From Armatimonadota bacterium (GTDB lineage Bacteria > Armatimonadota > JADLDR01), in NCBI GenBank assembly GCA_020846535.1, contig JADLDR010000118.1, forward strand, positions 105,589-169,588: DNA of 64,000 nt, read 5' to 3'. Numbering within the stretch: the stretch's first letter is position 1; every line of letters begins with the position of its first letter. A program made the translations under genes and the position numbers. The notes under the pieces were generated by a model, which made no database searches, was not told the origin of the DNA, and saw only the letters and a list, made by a program, of their open reading frames with translations. Positions 9,565-18,872 of this stretch are shown one piece after another.

Positions 9565-9822
9565 AACCCTTCCACCAGGCCCCTTCCCGGTGATGCTTAA
9601 AGATTATCCTCATTTTACTACACCCGTCCCGCCCCCGTCAATATCGCGTATCTCGGTCTAATGGCGTAGTTCTTCCTCCTCCTAAAGAGGCAAACAAAAA
9701 TCCGCCCCTTGCCTGTATTGATATCCAGGGAAAACGCCTATAATAAAGGTGATCAATGTAAAACCTTGCCTCTTCGTAATAGGGGACCCGTCGCCCGGCC
9801 ACTTGGGCGGCGGTTTTGTTTT

Positions 9823-10710
9823 TCAGGGGCGTCGGGCTGCGTGGACGGCGTCGGCAAGGCGGGCCAATTCGGGGAGGGAGAGCGTTTCGCCGCGCGTCAT
9901 GGGGCCGATGCCGGCCTTTGCCAGAACCGCGCAAACCTCATCTCGGGAGAGACCAATGCCTGCCGCCCCGGACAGAGCGTTGAGGAGGGTCTTGCGGCGC
10001 ATCTGGAAGATGCCTCGCACGACCGCAAAAAAGAGGGACTCATCGGCGACCTGCACAGACGGCTCCGGGAGCGTCTCGAAGCGCACCACGGAGGAATCCA
10101 CCTGCGGGGCGGGCATGAATACCGTTCGCGGGACCTCCAGGGCGATCCGGGGCCGTACGGCGTACTGGACGAACACGGTCAGGGCCCCGTAATCCTTTGT
10201 GCCCGGCCCGGCGATCAGCCTGCGGGCCACTTCCTTCTGCACCAGGAGCGTCCATGTCGAGAAATGTCGGCGGTGGGCCAGCAGCTTTTCCAGGACAGGG
10301 CTGGTGATATAGTAGGGCAGGTTCGCCGCCACATGTACCGGATCGCCCCCGAAATGCTCCTTCGCCAAGGCCGGCAGGTCCGCCGTCAGGAAATCCTGAT
10401 GGATGATCCGCACATTGGGCAAATCTCCCACGGTTTTCTCCAGCACGGGGAGCAAGACGGCGTCGATCTCCAGCGAAACGACCTTCCGGGCGGCCCCGGC
10501 CAGCGCCCGGGTGAGGGTTCCGATCCCGGCCCCGATCTCCAGCACACCGTCCTCCGACCCGATATCCGTCACCTCCACGATCCGCTTGAGTACATTGACA
10601 TCCACCAAAAAATTCTGCCCGAGTGCCTTCTTGAGGCGCAGGCCGTGCCGATCCATCAGGGAGCGCACATATGCGGGCGAAGTGAGGGAAGGTGTCATGG
10701 ACTCTCGCAA
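9823..10710 (-). CDS. rsmA: 16S rRNA (adenine(1518)-N6/adenine(1519)-N6)-dimethyltransferase RsmA/KsgA
   Basis: LKKALGQNFLVD, VLEIGAGIGTLTRALA, AANLPYYITSPVL. Confidence 0.97.
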   Translation of the reverse strand: MRESMTPSLTSPAYVRSLMDRHGLRLKKALGQNFLVDVNVLKRIVEVTDIGSEDGVLEIGAGIGTLTRALAGAARKVVSLEIDAVLLPVLEKTVGDLPNVRIIHQDFLTADLPALAKEHFGGDPVHVAANLPYYITSPVLEKLLAHRRHFSTWTLLVQKEVARRLIAGPGTKDYGALTVFVQYAVRPRIALEVPRTVFMPAPQVDSSVVRFETLPEPSVQVADESLFFAVVRGIFQMRRKTLLNALSGAAGIGLSRDEVCAVLAKAGIGPMTRGETLSLPELARLADAVHAARRP

Positions 10711-10723
10711 ACGAAAATAAAAT

Positions 10724-10747
10724 GGAGCCGCTGCGTTGAGCGGCTCC
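10724..10747 (-). terminator. Rho-independent terminator for the cold-shock gene
   Basis: ggagccgct-gcgttg-agcggctcc with an A/T-rich tract (aaaataaaat) on the minus-strand 3' side. Confidence 0.6.
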
Positions 10748-10835
10748 GTACACAGAACGCGGGAAACAGCCGTTTCTTGAGGTGCCCGGGCGGCTGTCTT
10801 ACGCTGTCCCGGATTTTGGCAAAAGGTTTTGCGGA

Positions 10836-11036
10836 CTAGAGAACTACCACGTTGGCAGCTTGCAGCCCTTTCGGCCCTTGCACTACTTCGAACTCAACCT
10901 GCTGGCCCTCGGCTAAGGTCTTGAACCCGTCCTTTTGAACTGCCGAGTAATGCACGAATACATCCTTGCCTTCTATGGTTTCGATGAAGCCATAACCCTT
11001 GGCATCATTGAACCATTTAACTCGTCCGGTCGCCAC
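10836..11036 (-). CDS. Cold-shock protein (CspA family), GTG start
   Basis: [42 protein letters not shown] ribosome-binding site just upstream. Confidence 0.95.
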   Translation of the reverse strand: MATGRVKWFNDAKGYGFIETIEGKDVFVHYSAVQKDGFKTLAEGQQVEFEVVQGPKGLQAANVVVL

Positions 11037-11365
11037 TCTCCAACCTCCTTTGGGTACTTCTAAGTCGAAAGTCAGGAGGTTCGAAGGCTGACTTCTCACG
11101 ACACCATCCTTCAGACTTAGACTCTTGTGAGTTTCTTTGTATGCGGCACCTGTGACGCATTATAACACAATTGTTGAGCTTTGTAAAGACCCTTTGTGCA
11201 TAATACGGGCAGAATTTCTCAAAAAAGTCGCCCGCCCTGTGCGAAATTTTTTCACGCAAGCAGGAATAAACCGCCCGACAGCTAAAACCCATAGAAGAAA
11301 CACGCCCGTTTCGAGTTCTTCCGGCCCGCCTCGTCCGCCGGAGGCTCTACTGATAAGGAGGCATC

Positions 11366-12127
11366 ATGTCCGATTTAACCCCCTGCGTCCTGGCTTTCAT
11401 GGCCCATCCGGACGACATCGAATTCACCTGCGCCGGAACGCTCGCCCGGCTTTACAAGGAGTACGGCTGGCGCGTCGCGATGGGAACTTCCACGCCCGGA
11501 GACTGCGGCTCGATGGAGCTGCGGCCCGAGGATATCTCGCGCACCCGCCTGGGCGAAGCCCGCCGCTCCGCCGCCATGCTGGACGCGGACTTCTACTGCA
11601 TCGGTGGCCGCGACCTCTTCGTCTTCTACGACCGCCCGCACCTCCAGAGGGTCATCGAGGTGGTGCGAACGGTGCGCCCCACCATGGTCGTCACCCACAG
11701 TCCCAGCGATTATCTGCTGGATCATGAGGTGACCAGCACCCTGGTACGGGCCGCCGTTTTCTGTGCCTCGTGCCCGAATATCTTCACCGACGCCGCGGAT
11801 CCGCAGCCCGCCACCCGGTTTGTTCCCCATGTCTATTACGCCGACCCGATGGAAGGCCACGACATTTTCGGCAAGGATATCACCCCCGATTTCGTGGTCG
11901 ATATCACGAACACCATCGATCTGAAGGAGCAAATGCTCTGCTGCCACGCTTCCCAGCGCGAATGGCTCCGCGCCCAGCACGGCCTGGACGAGTATGTGAT
12001 GGGTATGCGAAGCTGGGCCGCCGAACGCGGCAAAACCATCGGTAGGCCCTTCGGCGAGGGCTTCCGGCTCCACCAGGGACACGGCTATCCCCATGAGGAT
12101 ATCTTGCGGAAACTGCTGGTCCCGTGA
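11366..12127 (+). CDS. PIG-L/LmbE-like deacetylase family protein
   Basis: LAFMAHPDDIEFTCAGTLARL; TPGDCGS; VTHSPSDYLLDHEVTSTLV. Confidence 0.93.
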   Translation: MSDLTPCVLAFMAHPDDIEFTCAGTLARLYKEYGWRVAMGTSTPGDCGSMELRPEDISRTRLGEARRSAAMLDADFYCIGGRDLFVFYDRPHLQRVIEVVRTVRPTMVVTHSPSDYLLDHEVTSTLVRAAVFCASCPNIFTDAADPQPATRFVPHVYYADPMEGHDIFGKDITPDFVVDITNTIDLKEQMLCCHASQREWLRAQHGLDEYVMGMRSWAAERGKTIGRPFGEGFRLHQGHGYPHEDILRKLLVP

Positions 12128-12200
12128 GGACCGATTGTAACGTATGCGCCCTTCCCAGCCACCGGAACTTTCGCTTGAGCAGGAACACACCTTAAATCGA

Positions 12201-12316
12201 TGTCCTTACGAGGGGCATAGCGACGCGGCAATTTCCAGTGCCACAAATGTCCAAGAAGGCTCGCCCATTAGTGTGATCCTGGAGATTGCCGCGTCACTAT
12301 GCTCCTCGTAAGGACA
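12201..12316. repeat. Dispersed TIR repeat family A, copy 3 (best preserved, 38-bp TIRs)
   Basis: tgtccttacgaggggcatagcgacgcggcaatttccag / ctggagattgccgcgtcactatgctcctcgtaaggaca near-perfect inverted repeat. Confidence 0.85.
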
Positions 12317-12376
12317 TATGCGCCAAAGCCTTGAACCCAGGAACCATGCCTTCTCTACTTTGTCCGGAGGCATTAT

Positions 12377-13246
12377 ATGTTTCGCCTCGCTCTCAAATCG
12401 TTAATTTTCATTCCCCTTATCCTCCTTGCCTCCGCCGCCCGGAGCCAAAGCCTTGTAGCTACCGCCTCCCCGGAGGCCGCCCAGCCGGGCGGCATTGCCG
12501 TCATTACGGTTTCCTCCCCGGCTGCGGATGCGATCCAGAAGATGGCGGTTCGCCTGCGAAACGAGTCGTTTGCAGGCTATCGCCTCGGGAGCGTCTGGAA
12601 AGCCGTTGTCGCCGTGCGCGCCCTGACGAAGCCAGGGGTCTTTCCGGCTGCTGTGACGGTCACAGGCCGGGACGGAAGCGAGACCGGAACGGCGGTGAAT
12701 GTGCGCGTCCTCCCTAGAGCCTTCCCGACGCAAAAAATCAGGGTGGCCCCTTCTAAATCGGGCCTCATGTCGCGGGATATCCTGGCCCGGGAATGGGAGA
12801 TTCTGGTCGCCGCGATGAAGGAAAGCCGCCCGGAGCCTCTCTGGGGGGGGAAATTTACCCTCCCCGTCGCCAGCCGGGTCACCTCCGATTACGGCAAGAA
12901 ACGCTACCTCAACGGGCGGCTCTGGGGCCAGCACTCCGGCATCGACCTTACGGGCAGCGCGGGCGTTCCAGTGAAGGCCCCGGCCCCCGGGCGCGTGGCC
13001 TATGCGGGCAAGCTCTGGATGCGCGGCAACACCATGATTATCGATCACGGCTTCGGCGTTTTCTCCCTTTTCAACCACCTGTCCGCATTTGATGCGGCCA
13101 TGGGGGAGAGTGTCCGGGCCGGCCAGCCGGTCGCCCGCGTGGGCGCTACCGGGCTGGTCACCGGACCGCACCTCCACTGGGAGGTTCGCATCGGAACGGT
13201 TCCCGTCAATCCCTGGCCCCTCGTCCGAAACGGCCTGCCCCTTTAG
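12377..13246 (+). CDS. Secreted M23 family metallopeptidase (LytM-like)
   Basis: N-terminal signal peptide; RVTSDYGKKRYLNGRLWGQHSGIDLTG, MIIDHGFGVFSLFNHLS, VTGPHLHWEVRIG. Confidence 0.92.
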   Translation: MFRLALKSLIFIPLILLASAARSQSLVATASPEAAQPGGIAVITVSSPAADAIQKMAVRLRNESFAGYRLGSVWKAVVAVRALTKPGVFPAAVTVTGRDGSETGTAVNVRVLPRAFPTQKIRVAPSKSGLMSRDILAREWEILVAAMKESRPEPLWGGKFTLPVASRVTSDYGKKRYLNGRLWGQHSGIDLTGSAGVPVKAPAPGRVAYAGKLWMRGNTMIIDHGFGVFSLFNHLSAFDAAMGESVRAGQPVARVGATGLVTGPHLHWEVRIGTVPVNPWPLVRNGLPL

Positions 13247-13255
13247 GCGGAGAAT

Positions 13256-15517
13256 ATGCCCATGAAATCCGGCCTACCGCTGCTTATCCTGCTGCTCTTT
13301 TCCGCTCCCGGATTCGCCTGGGGCAAGGAGGCACGCATGAACGAAGCATCGTCCTATCCCGATCCCTTCAATGTCGTCTGGACGGACCCCGGCCCGGACA
13401 GTTCGGCCTCCATGCCGCTCGGCAGCGGCGATGTGGGGCTGAATGTGTGGGTGGAGGCAGGTGGAGACCTCCTCTTTTACATCGGCAAAGCCGACGCCTG
13501 GAGCGGGCAGAACCAACTGCTTAAGCTGGGCCGGGTGCGCCTCTCCCTGGCCCCCAACCCCTACCGGCAAGGGCTACCCTTTCGCCAGACGCTCCGGCTG
13601 AGGCAGGGCGATATCGAGGTGCAGGCGGGAGAGCCGGATTCCACCATCTTGACCCGCATCCGGGCCGACGTGATCCTTCCGGTCGTATTTCTGGAGGTCG
13701 AGAGCCGCAAGCCGGTGGAGGTCCGGGTCAGCCTGGAAATGTGGCGCGAGACGGCGTCCCTTTCCGGAGAGGATCCGAATGTCGCCCTTCCCGCAGGCTC
13801 GGAAGATGCCGTTGTGCCCGGCAAAGACCGCATCCTCTGGTTTCACCGGAACCGGACATCGATTTATCCGGCCTCCATGCGCCTGCAAGGGCTGGGGAGT
13901 CTCCTCTCCGGCCTTCCCGATACGCTGATCCACCGCACCTTCGGGGGTATGATCCGAGGGGAGGGCTTTGTCGGCGAGACGCCTTATTCCCTGAAATCCG
14001 TGCAGCCGGGGAAGCGTTTCATCCTGGCGGTTCACCTCCTCACCATGCAGACCGATACGGCCCAAGAGTGGGCCGACCGGCTGGAGAAGCAGGCCGAGCG
14101 GGTGGAAGCTGTTCCCGCTGGAAAGGCGCGGAACGCCCACAATCGCTGGTGGGGCGATTTCTGGAAGCGGAGCCGGATCGGGGTGTCCGGGCCGGAGCCG
14201 GAGATCGAAACCCTGAACCGGGGGTACGCCTTGCAGCGGTTCATCAGCGCATGCGCGGGCCGGGGAGCCTATCCGATCAAATTCAACGGCTCGCTCTTCA
14301 CGGTCGATGCCCGGGAGCCGGGTGAGACGGGCGATGCCGACTACCGGCGCTGGGGCGGCTGCTACTGGTTCCAGAATACCCGGTTGGCCTACTGGCCGAT
14401 GCTGGCCTCCGGCGACTTCGACCTGATGCCGCCTCTTTTCAGGATGTACCGGGCTATGCTGCCCCTCGCCCGGGAGCGCACCCGCCTCTACTTCGGCCAT
14501 TCCGGGACCTTCTTCCCTGAAACCCTCGCCTTCTGGGGCCTCTACGCTGACGACAACTACGGGATGGAACGGGAAGGCAAGCCCGTCTCCCATGTCGATA
14601 ACACCTACATCCGGCACTATCATTCTGGCGCTCTGGAACTTCTTGCTATCCTGCTGGACTATTACGCCCACACGCGGGACGCCGAATTCATCCGGGAGAC
14701 GATCCTGCCCCTGGCGGGCGGGATTCTCGATTTCTACGATAAGCATTATCCCCGCGCCGATGGGAAGCTGCGCTTCGAACCGGCCCAGGCCCTCGAAACA
14801 TGGCAGGAGGCCGTCAATCCCCTCCCGGAAATCGCGGGGCTGAAGTGGGTTCTGGACGGGCTGCTGAATCTCCCGCCCGCGCAGACCGGGGCCGACCGGC
14901 GGGCCGCGTGGAAGCGGCTCCTCTCCGAACTCCCGCCCCTGCCCGCAGGCCGGGAAAACGGCCAGCCGTTCCTGAAGGCCGCCTCGGATATCCTGGCCCC
15001 GGCCATGAACTCCGAAAACCCTGAGCTTTACGCCGTCTTCCCCTATCGCCTCTACGGGGTCGGGAAGCCGGAGATCGCCGCCGCGGTCGAAACGTTCCGC
15101 CGGCGCATCTATCAGGGCAACGAGGGCTGGCGGCAGGATCCCATTCAGGCCGCCCTCCTGGGCCTGGCCGAACCGGCCCGGCAGATGGTACTGCAGCGAT
15201 TTTCCACCAAACACCCGGGCAGCCGCTTTCCCGCCTTCTGGGGACCGAACGCAGACTGGATCCCGGATCAGGATCACGGCACGGTCGGCCTCATGGCCCT
15301 TCAAACCATGCTTCTCCAGGCTGAGGGCCGCAAAATCCTGCTCTTCCCCGCCTGGCCTGAAAATTGGGATGTCTCCTTCCGCCTGCACGCCCCCTATAAA
15401 ACCACGGTGGAAGGCGTCTGCCGCCGGGGCAAGCTGGAATCCCTTCAGGTAACCCCCGCCAGCCGGAGGAAGGATGTTGTGCTGGGAAGCGGGATAGAAA
15501 CGGAAAAACCTTTGTGA
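13256..15517 (+). CDS. Secreted DUF5703/GH95-like six-hairpin glycosidase
   Basis: Signal peptide then FNVVWTDPGPDSSASMPLGSGDVGLNVWVEAGGDLLFYIGKADAWS; LGRVRLSLAPNPY. Confidence 0.75.
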   Translation: MPMKSGLPLLILLLFSAPGFAWGKEARMNEASSYPDPFNVVWTDPGPDSSASMPLGSGDVGLNVWVEAGGDLLFYIGKADAWSGQNQLLKLGRVRLSLAPNPYRQGLPFRQTLRLRQGDIEVQAGEPDSTILTRIRADVILPVVFLEVESRKPVEVRVSLEMWRETASLSGEDPNVALPAGSEDAVVPGKDRILWFHRNRTSIYPASMRLQGLGSLLSGLPDTLIHRTFGGMIRGEGFVGETPYSLKSVQPGKRFILAVHLLTMQTDTAQEWADRLEKQAERVEAVPAGKARNAHNRWWGDFWKRSRIGVSGPEPEIETLNRGYALQRFISACAGRGAYPIKFNGSLFTVDAREPGETGDADYRRWGGCYWFQNTRLAYWPMLASGDFDLMPPLFRMYRAMLPLARERTRLYFGHSGTFFPETLAFWGLYADDNYGMEREGKPVSHVDNTYIRHYHSGALELLAILLDYYAHTRDAEFIRETILPLAGGILDFYDKHYPRADGKLRFEPAQALETWQEAVNPLPEIAGLKWVLDGLLNLPPAQTGADRRAAWKRLLSELPPLPAGRENGQPFLKAASDILAPAMNSENPELYAVFPYRLYGVGKPEIAAAVETFRRRIYQGNEGWRQDPIQAALLGLAEPARQMVLQRFSTKHPGSRFPAFWGPNADWIPDQDHGTVGLMALQTMLLQAEGRKILLFPAWPENWDVSFRLHAPYKTTVEGVCRRGKLESLQVTPASRRKDVVLGSGIETEKPL

Positions 15518-16671
15518 TCGAATCCCGACGGGATGCTGCTGCCGTGGTCAGCCTGGTGATGGGGTGGATGTTTTTGTCCGGCATGATCGGAACCGGCATG
15601 ATCGGCCCCAACCGTTCCTCCATCGAGGGGGAATACGGGGTCAGCCATACCCTTTTCGGCCTGACGGTCGCGCTGATTCAGATCGGCAGCGCTGCAGGCG
15701 TGCTGCTGGCTGCCCCGCGCCTGCGTCGCTTCCCTCGCGTAAACCTCCTGATGGGCGGACTGGCCTTTCAGGTGGCGGGCTTTGTCTCGGCCTGCGCCAC
15801 CCGCAGCGTCTGGGGCGCGGTGGCCGGGTGGACGCTCATCACCCTGGACACGATCCTGAAGGCCATCACCAACTCCATCAGCGCCCGGCTCTGGGCGGAC
15901 AATCCCCGCAAGGGAGTGACCCTCCTGCATGGCTCCAACGGCATCGGGAAGGTCTTCGGCCCCCTGATCGCCTTCGCCTGCCTTTTCTTCTACTGGCGCT
16001 GGAGCTTCGCCGCGGTAGGGGTCATTACCGCGCTGGTGCTGCTGGCCTTATTCGCCCGCTACCGCAGCTTCAACGGGCTGGGGGCGCAGGAGAACCGGGA
16101 ACCCTCCCGTGCGGACAGGGCGGTCCTGAAGCGCCCCTTCTACTGGCTCTGCGTTATGCCCTTCGGGATGATCTCCGGCGGGGAGCTTGCCTTCGTGACC
16201 CTCCTGCCCCTCTTCTGTGAAAAGCAAAAGGACATGTCCCCCGAGGCGGCCAGCCTGATGCTGACTGTCCATCTCACCGGTCTGGCCGCAGGGCGCTTCA
16301 TCTCCGCCCTCTCCGGCGGGAAAGCCAGTAATGCGACCATTATCGCCGTCTGCCTGTCAAGCGGGCTGTTCGCCGCTCTCGCCCTGCTGACGGACAGCAT
16401 TCTTCTGCGGGCCGCCTGTCTTTTCTTCTGCGGCGGCCCCTTTTCCAGCACGTGGCCCACCTATTACGCCCAGGTCTCTCGCCTCCTGACCGGCCACCGG
16501 GAAATGCTCGATTTCGGCAGCAGCCTGAGCAACACGGTCGGCATCTCGATCTGCATCTTCGCCAGCAGCAAAATTGTCGATATCAACCTGATGGCCGCCA
16601 TACTCTTCGGCCCTGCTGTGCTATGGCTTTTCGGGATTCTCTTTTATTTAGGGCCGTATCTGAGAGGATAA
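15514..16671 (+). CDS. MFS transporter
   Basis: About 12 hydrophobic segments; GTGA overlap with upstream glycosidase stop. Confidence 0.8.
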   Translation: MIESRRDAAAVVSLVMGWMFLSGMIGTGMIGPNRSSIEGEYGVSHTLFGLTVALIQIGSAAGVLLAAPRLRRFPRVNLLMGGLAFQVAGFVSACATRSVWGAVAGWTLITLDTILKAITNSISARLWADNPRKGVTLLHGSNGIGKVFGPLIAFACLFFYWRWSFAAVGVITALVLLALFARYRSFNGLGAQENREPSRADRAVLKRPFYWLCVMPFGMISGGELAFVTLLPLFCEKQKDMSPEAASLMLTVHLTGLAAGRFISALSGGKASNATIIAVCLSSGLFAALALLTDSILLRAACLFFCGGPFSSTWPTYYAQVSRLLTGHREMLDFGSSLSNTVGISICIFASSKIVDINLMAAILFGPAVLWLFGILFYLGPYLRG

Positions 16672-16700
16672 GGTGGTTTCGTAGGGGCGCGCCTGCGTGC

Positions 16701-16941
16701 TTGCCCCATACGCATCCAGATCAGGTCTTCTGTCCCACCGAGGCGGGATTCGGGGCTTTGATAGACCGTTACCTAACCCCCCTGCCCCCTTCCCGAAGCG
16801 GGCAGGGGGAGGAGATGGCACCGTAAATGACCACACAATCTACTCCCCTCTCCCCGAAACGGGGAGAGGGGTTAGAGGAGAGAGGTAACCCCGCCCCCAT
16901 GACCGGAGGATCTTTCCCCTTATCTTGTCCCTATGGGGCAA
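16701..16941. repeat. MITE-like repeat family B, copy 1
   Basis: ttgccccatacgcatccagatcagg ... gaccgttacctaacccccctgcccccttcccgaagcgggcaggggg ... ctccccgaaacggggag ... tccctatggggcaa; aligns with reverse complement of 50927-51187. Confidence 0.7.
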
Positions 16942-16960
16942 CCCATCGGGTCGTCCTCCC
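16932..16960. repeat. GGGCGACCCATCGGGTCGCCC-type palindrome (degenerate)
   Basis: ggggcaacccatcgggtcgtcctccc. Confidence 0.5.
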
Positions 16961-17057
16961 AGGCGAAAGTCCTGGTAGCATCATGGCGGCGAGGCGGCCA
17001 CCTACAGGCCCCCTGGTATGACCCGACAAACAGAAATCCCCCCTAGCGAGGTGACAT

Positions 17058-18872
17058 ATGCCCGACCGGAACTCTCAAATCCATCTTCTGCTCCACGGCC
17101 AGGAAGTCCCGCCTCCCGAACGCATCCCGCTTCGCGCCGGGCCGGTCTCTCTGCGCTACGAGGGCGGCGACTTGCGCTATCTCAGGGTCGGTGGCAAGGA
17201 AGTTCTCCGGCGCATTTACGGCGCGGTCCGGGACGAAAACTGGCGCACCGTTCCGATGGAACTCCGGGAGGTGGAGCGCGATATCCGCCCCGATTCCTTC
17301 AGGATCGCCTACGATGCCCGCCACCGGCAGGGCGCGGTGGATTTCGCCTGGCGGTGCGTCCTTCAGGGCAGCCCCGATGGAACGGTGACCGTGGGCTTCG
17401 ACGGCAGGGCGCTTGCCTCGTTTTTGAAGAACCGCATCGGATTGTGCGTACTGCATCCCGTGCGCGAGTGTTCGGGGCGGCCCTGCACGGTTCGCCATCC
17501 GGACGGCTCTGCGGAGGAAAGCCGTTTCCCGGAGCGGATCTCGCCGCACCAGCCCTTTTTCGAGGTGGCGGCCCTCACCCATGAAGCGATGCCCGGCCTG
17601 CGGGCCGAGGTGAGTTTCGCAGGGGAGGTTTTCGAGACGGAGGATCAGCGCAACTGGACGGACGCCTCCAATAAAACCTATTCCATCCCGCTTTCGGTGC
17701 CCTACCCGGCCCTTATCGAAGCCGGAACGCGAATTCACCAGACCGTTACCTTTACATTGCGCGGCCCGATCCCCGAAGAACCACCGCCCGCAAGGGAATG
17801 CATTCTGGCTGTCGGGGAGTCCTCGGTCGGGCGATTTCCGGGAATCGGCGTTCGCCTGCCCTTCCCGCCGGTGGAATTGACCGACTTCGAGCGGGATTCC
17901 CTGCGCTCGCTGCATTTGACCCATCTCTGGGCCGATGTCGAAGGGGCAGACCCGGAATCACTCCGCCAGACGGCAGCCGCATCGGCGACTCTGGGTGTTC
18001 CTCTGCGGGTCTGTCTGCGTCTGTCGGAATTCCTGGCGGAAAGCCAACTGCGGGCCGTCCGCGCCCTCTATGACGAGATCGAACCGGCGGCAGCCGACTG
18101 GGTGGTTTTCCCCTCTTCCGGGCCGGTCGTCGCCCTGGCCCGCGCCATTCTGCCGAAAGGATCGCGCATCGGGGGAGGGAGCGACCGGGATTTCACGGAA
18201 CTCAACCGCAACCGCCCCGCGCCCGGGCTGCTCGATTTCCTCTGCTATGGCATCCATCCGCAGGTTCATGCCTTCGACGACACCTCCATCATGGAGACCG
18301 CAGAAACCCACGGCGAAACCCTTCGCACAGCCCATACCTTCGCCACAGGCGCTCCCGTATCCCCCGGCCCGATCCGCCTGGCCCCCGGCAGACCCGATCC
18401 CCGGCTCGACTCTCTTCTTGCCGCCGCCTGGACGGTGGGCAGCCTCCAGCAACTTGCCGAAAACGGGGCGGAATCCGCCACCTATTTCGAGGCTGCCGGA
18501 ACGAACGGGATCCTCCGGGATGGCCGGATCGTCCCCCTCTACCCCGTTCTGGCTCAGGCCGCCTCCTGGAAAGGCGCGGAAACGCTGCCGGTGTCGGTCA
18601 GCGATCCCCTGGCCTTCGCCGCCGCAGCCGTGCGGCAGGAGGGGCGACTCAGACTCCTCATCGCCAACCTGTCCCCGGATGAAAAGCAGGCCGCCCTCCG
18701 CTTGCCTGGCAAGGTTTCCGCAAAGGAATACCGCCTCTCGGCGGAGAATGCTCTCCGTATCATGCGGGAGCCACAAAGTTTCCGGCAGAACCCGCGAACA
18801 GTCGACGGAGAGGCAATGGAGCTTTCATTGTCGCCCTACGGGGTGGCGCTGTTGGAGGAAGATCATGCCTGA
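17058..18872 (+). CDS. apnL: Putative D-apionate lactonase (ApnL-like)
   Basis: 604 aa; RAGPVSLRYEGGDLRYLRVGGKEVLRRIYGAVRDENWRTVP...GFDGRALASFLKNRIGLCVLHPV, resembles the ApnL family; first gene of a coupled operon. Confidence 0.7.
   Translation: MPDRNSQIHLLLHGQEVPPPERIPLRAGPVSLRYEGGDLRYLRVGGKEVLRRIYGAVRDENWRTVPMELREVERDIRPDSFRIAYDARHRQGAVDFAWRCVLQGSPDGTVTVGFDGRALASFLKNRIGLCVLHPVRECSGRPCTVRHPDGSAEESRFPERISPHQPFFEVAALTHEAMPGLRAEVSFAGEVFETEDQRNWTDASNKTYSIPLSVPYPALIEAGTRIHQTVTFTLRGPIPEEPPPARECILAVGESSVGRFPGIGVRLPFPPVELTDFERDSLRSLHLTHLWADVEGADPESLRQTAAASATLGVPLRVCLRLSEFLAESQLRAVRALYDEIEPAAADWVVFPSSGPVVALARAILPKGSRIGGGSDRDFTELNRNRPAPGLLDFLCYGIHPQVHAFDDTSIMETAETHGETLRTAHTFATGAPVSPGPIRLAPGRPDPRLDSLLAAAWTVGSLQQLAENGAESATYFEAAGTNGILRDGRIVPLYPVLAQAASWKGAETLPVSVSDPLAFAAAAVRQEGRLRLLIANLSPDEKQAALRLPGKVSAKEYRLSAENALRIMREPQSFRQNPRTVDGEAMELSLSPYGVALLEEDHA

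Noticed and set aside
13574-15388. 604-aa minus-strand ORF
   Set aside because: Antisense shadow of the GH95-like gene with no recognisable domain.
16690-16970. CRISPR array
   Set aside because: Repeats are palindromic GC-rich hairpins of irregular length and spacing, not regularly spaced direct repeats; no cas genes.
17935-18864. Upstream part of the 17935-19905 ORF
   Set aside because: Out-of-frame overlap inside the apnL-like gene; real Gfo/Idh start is at 18865.
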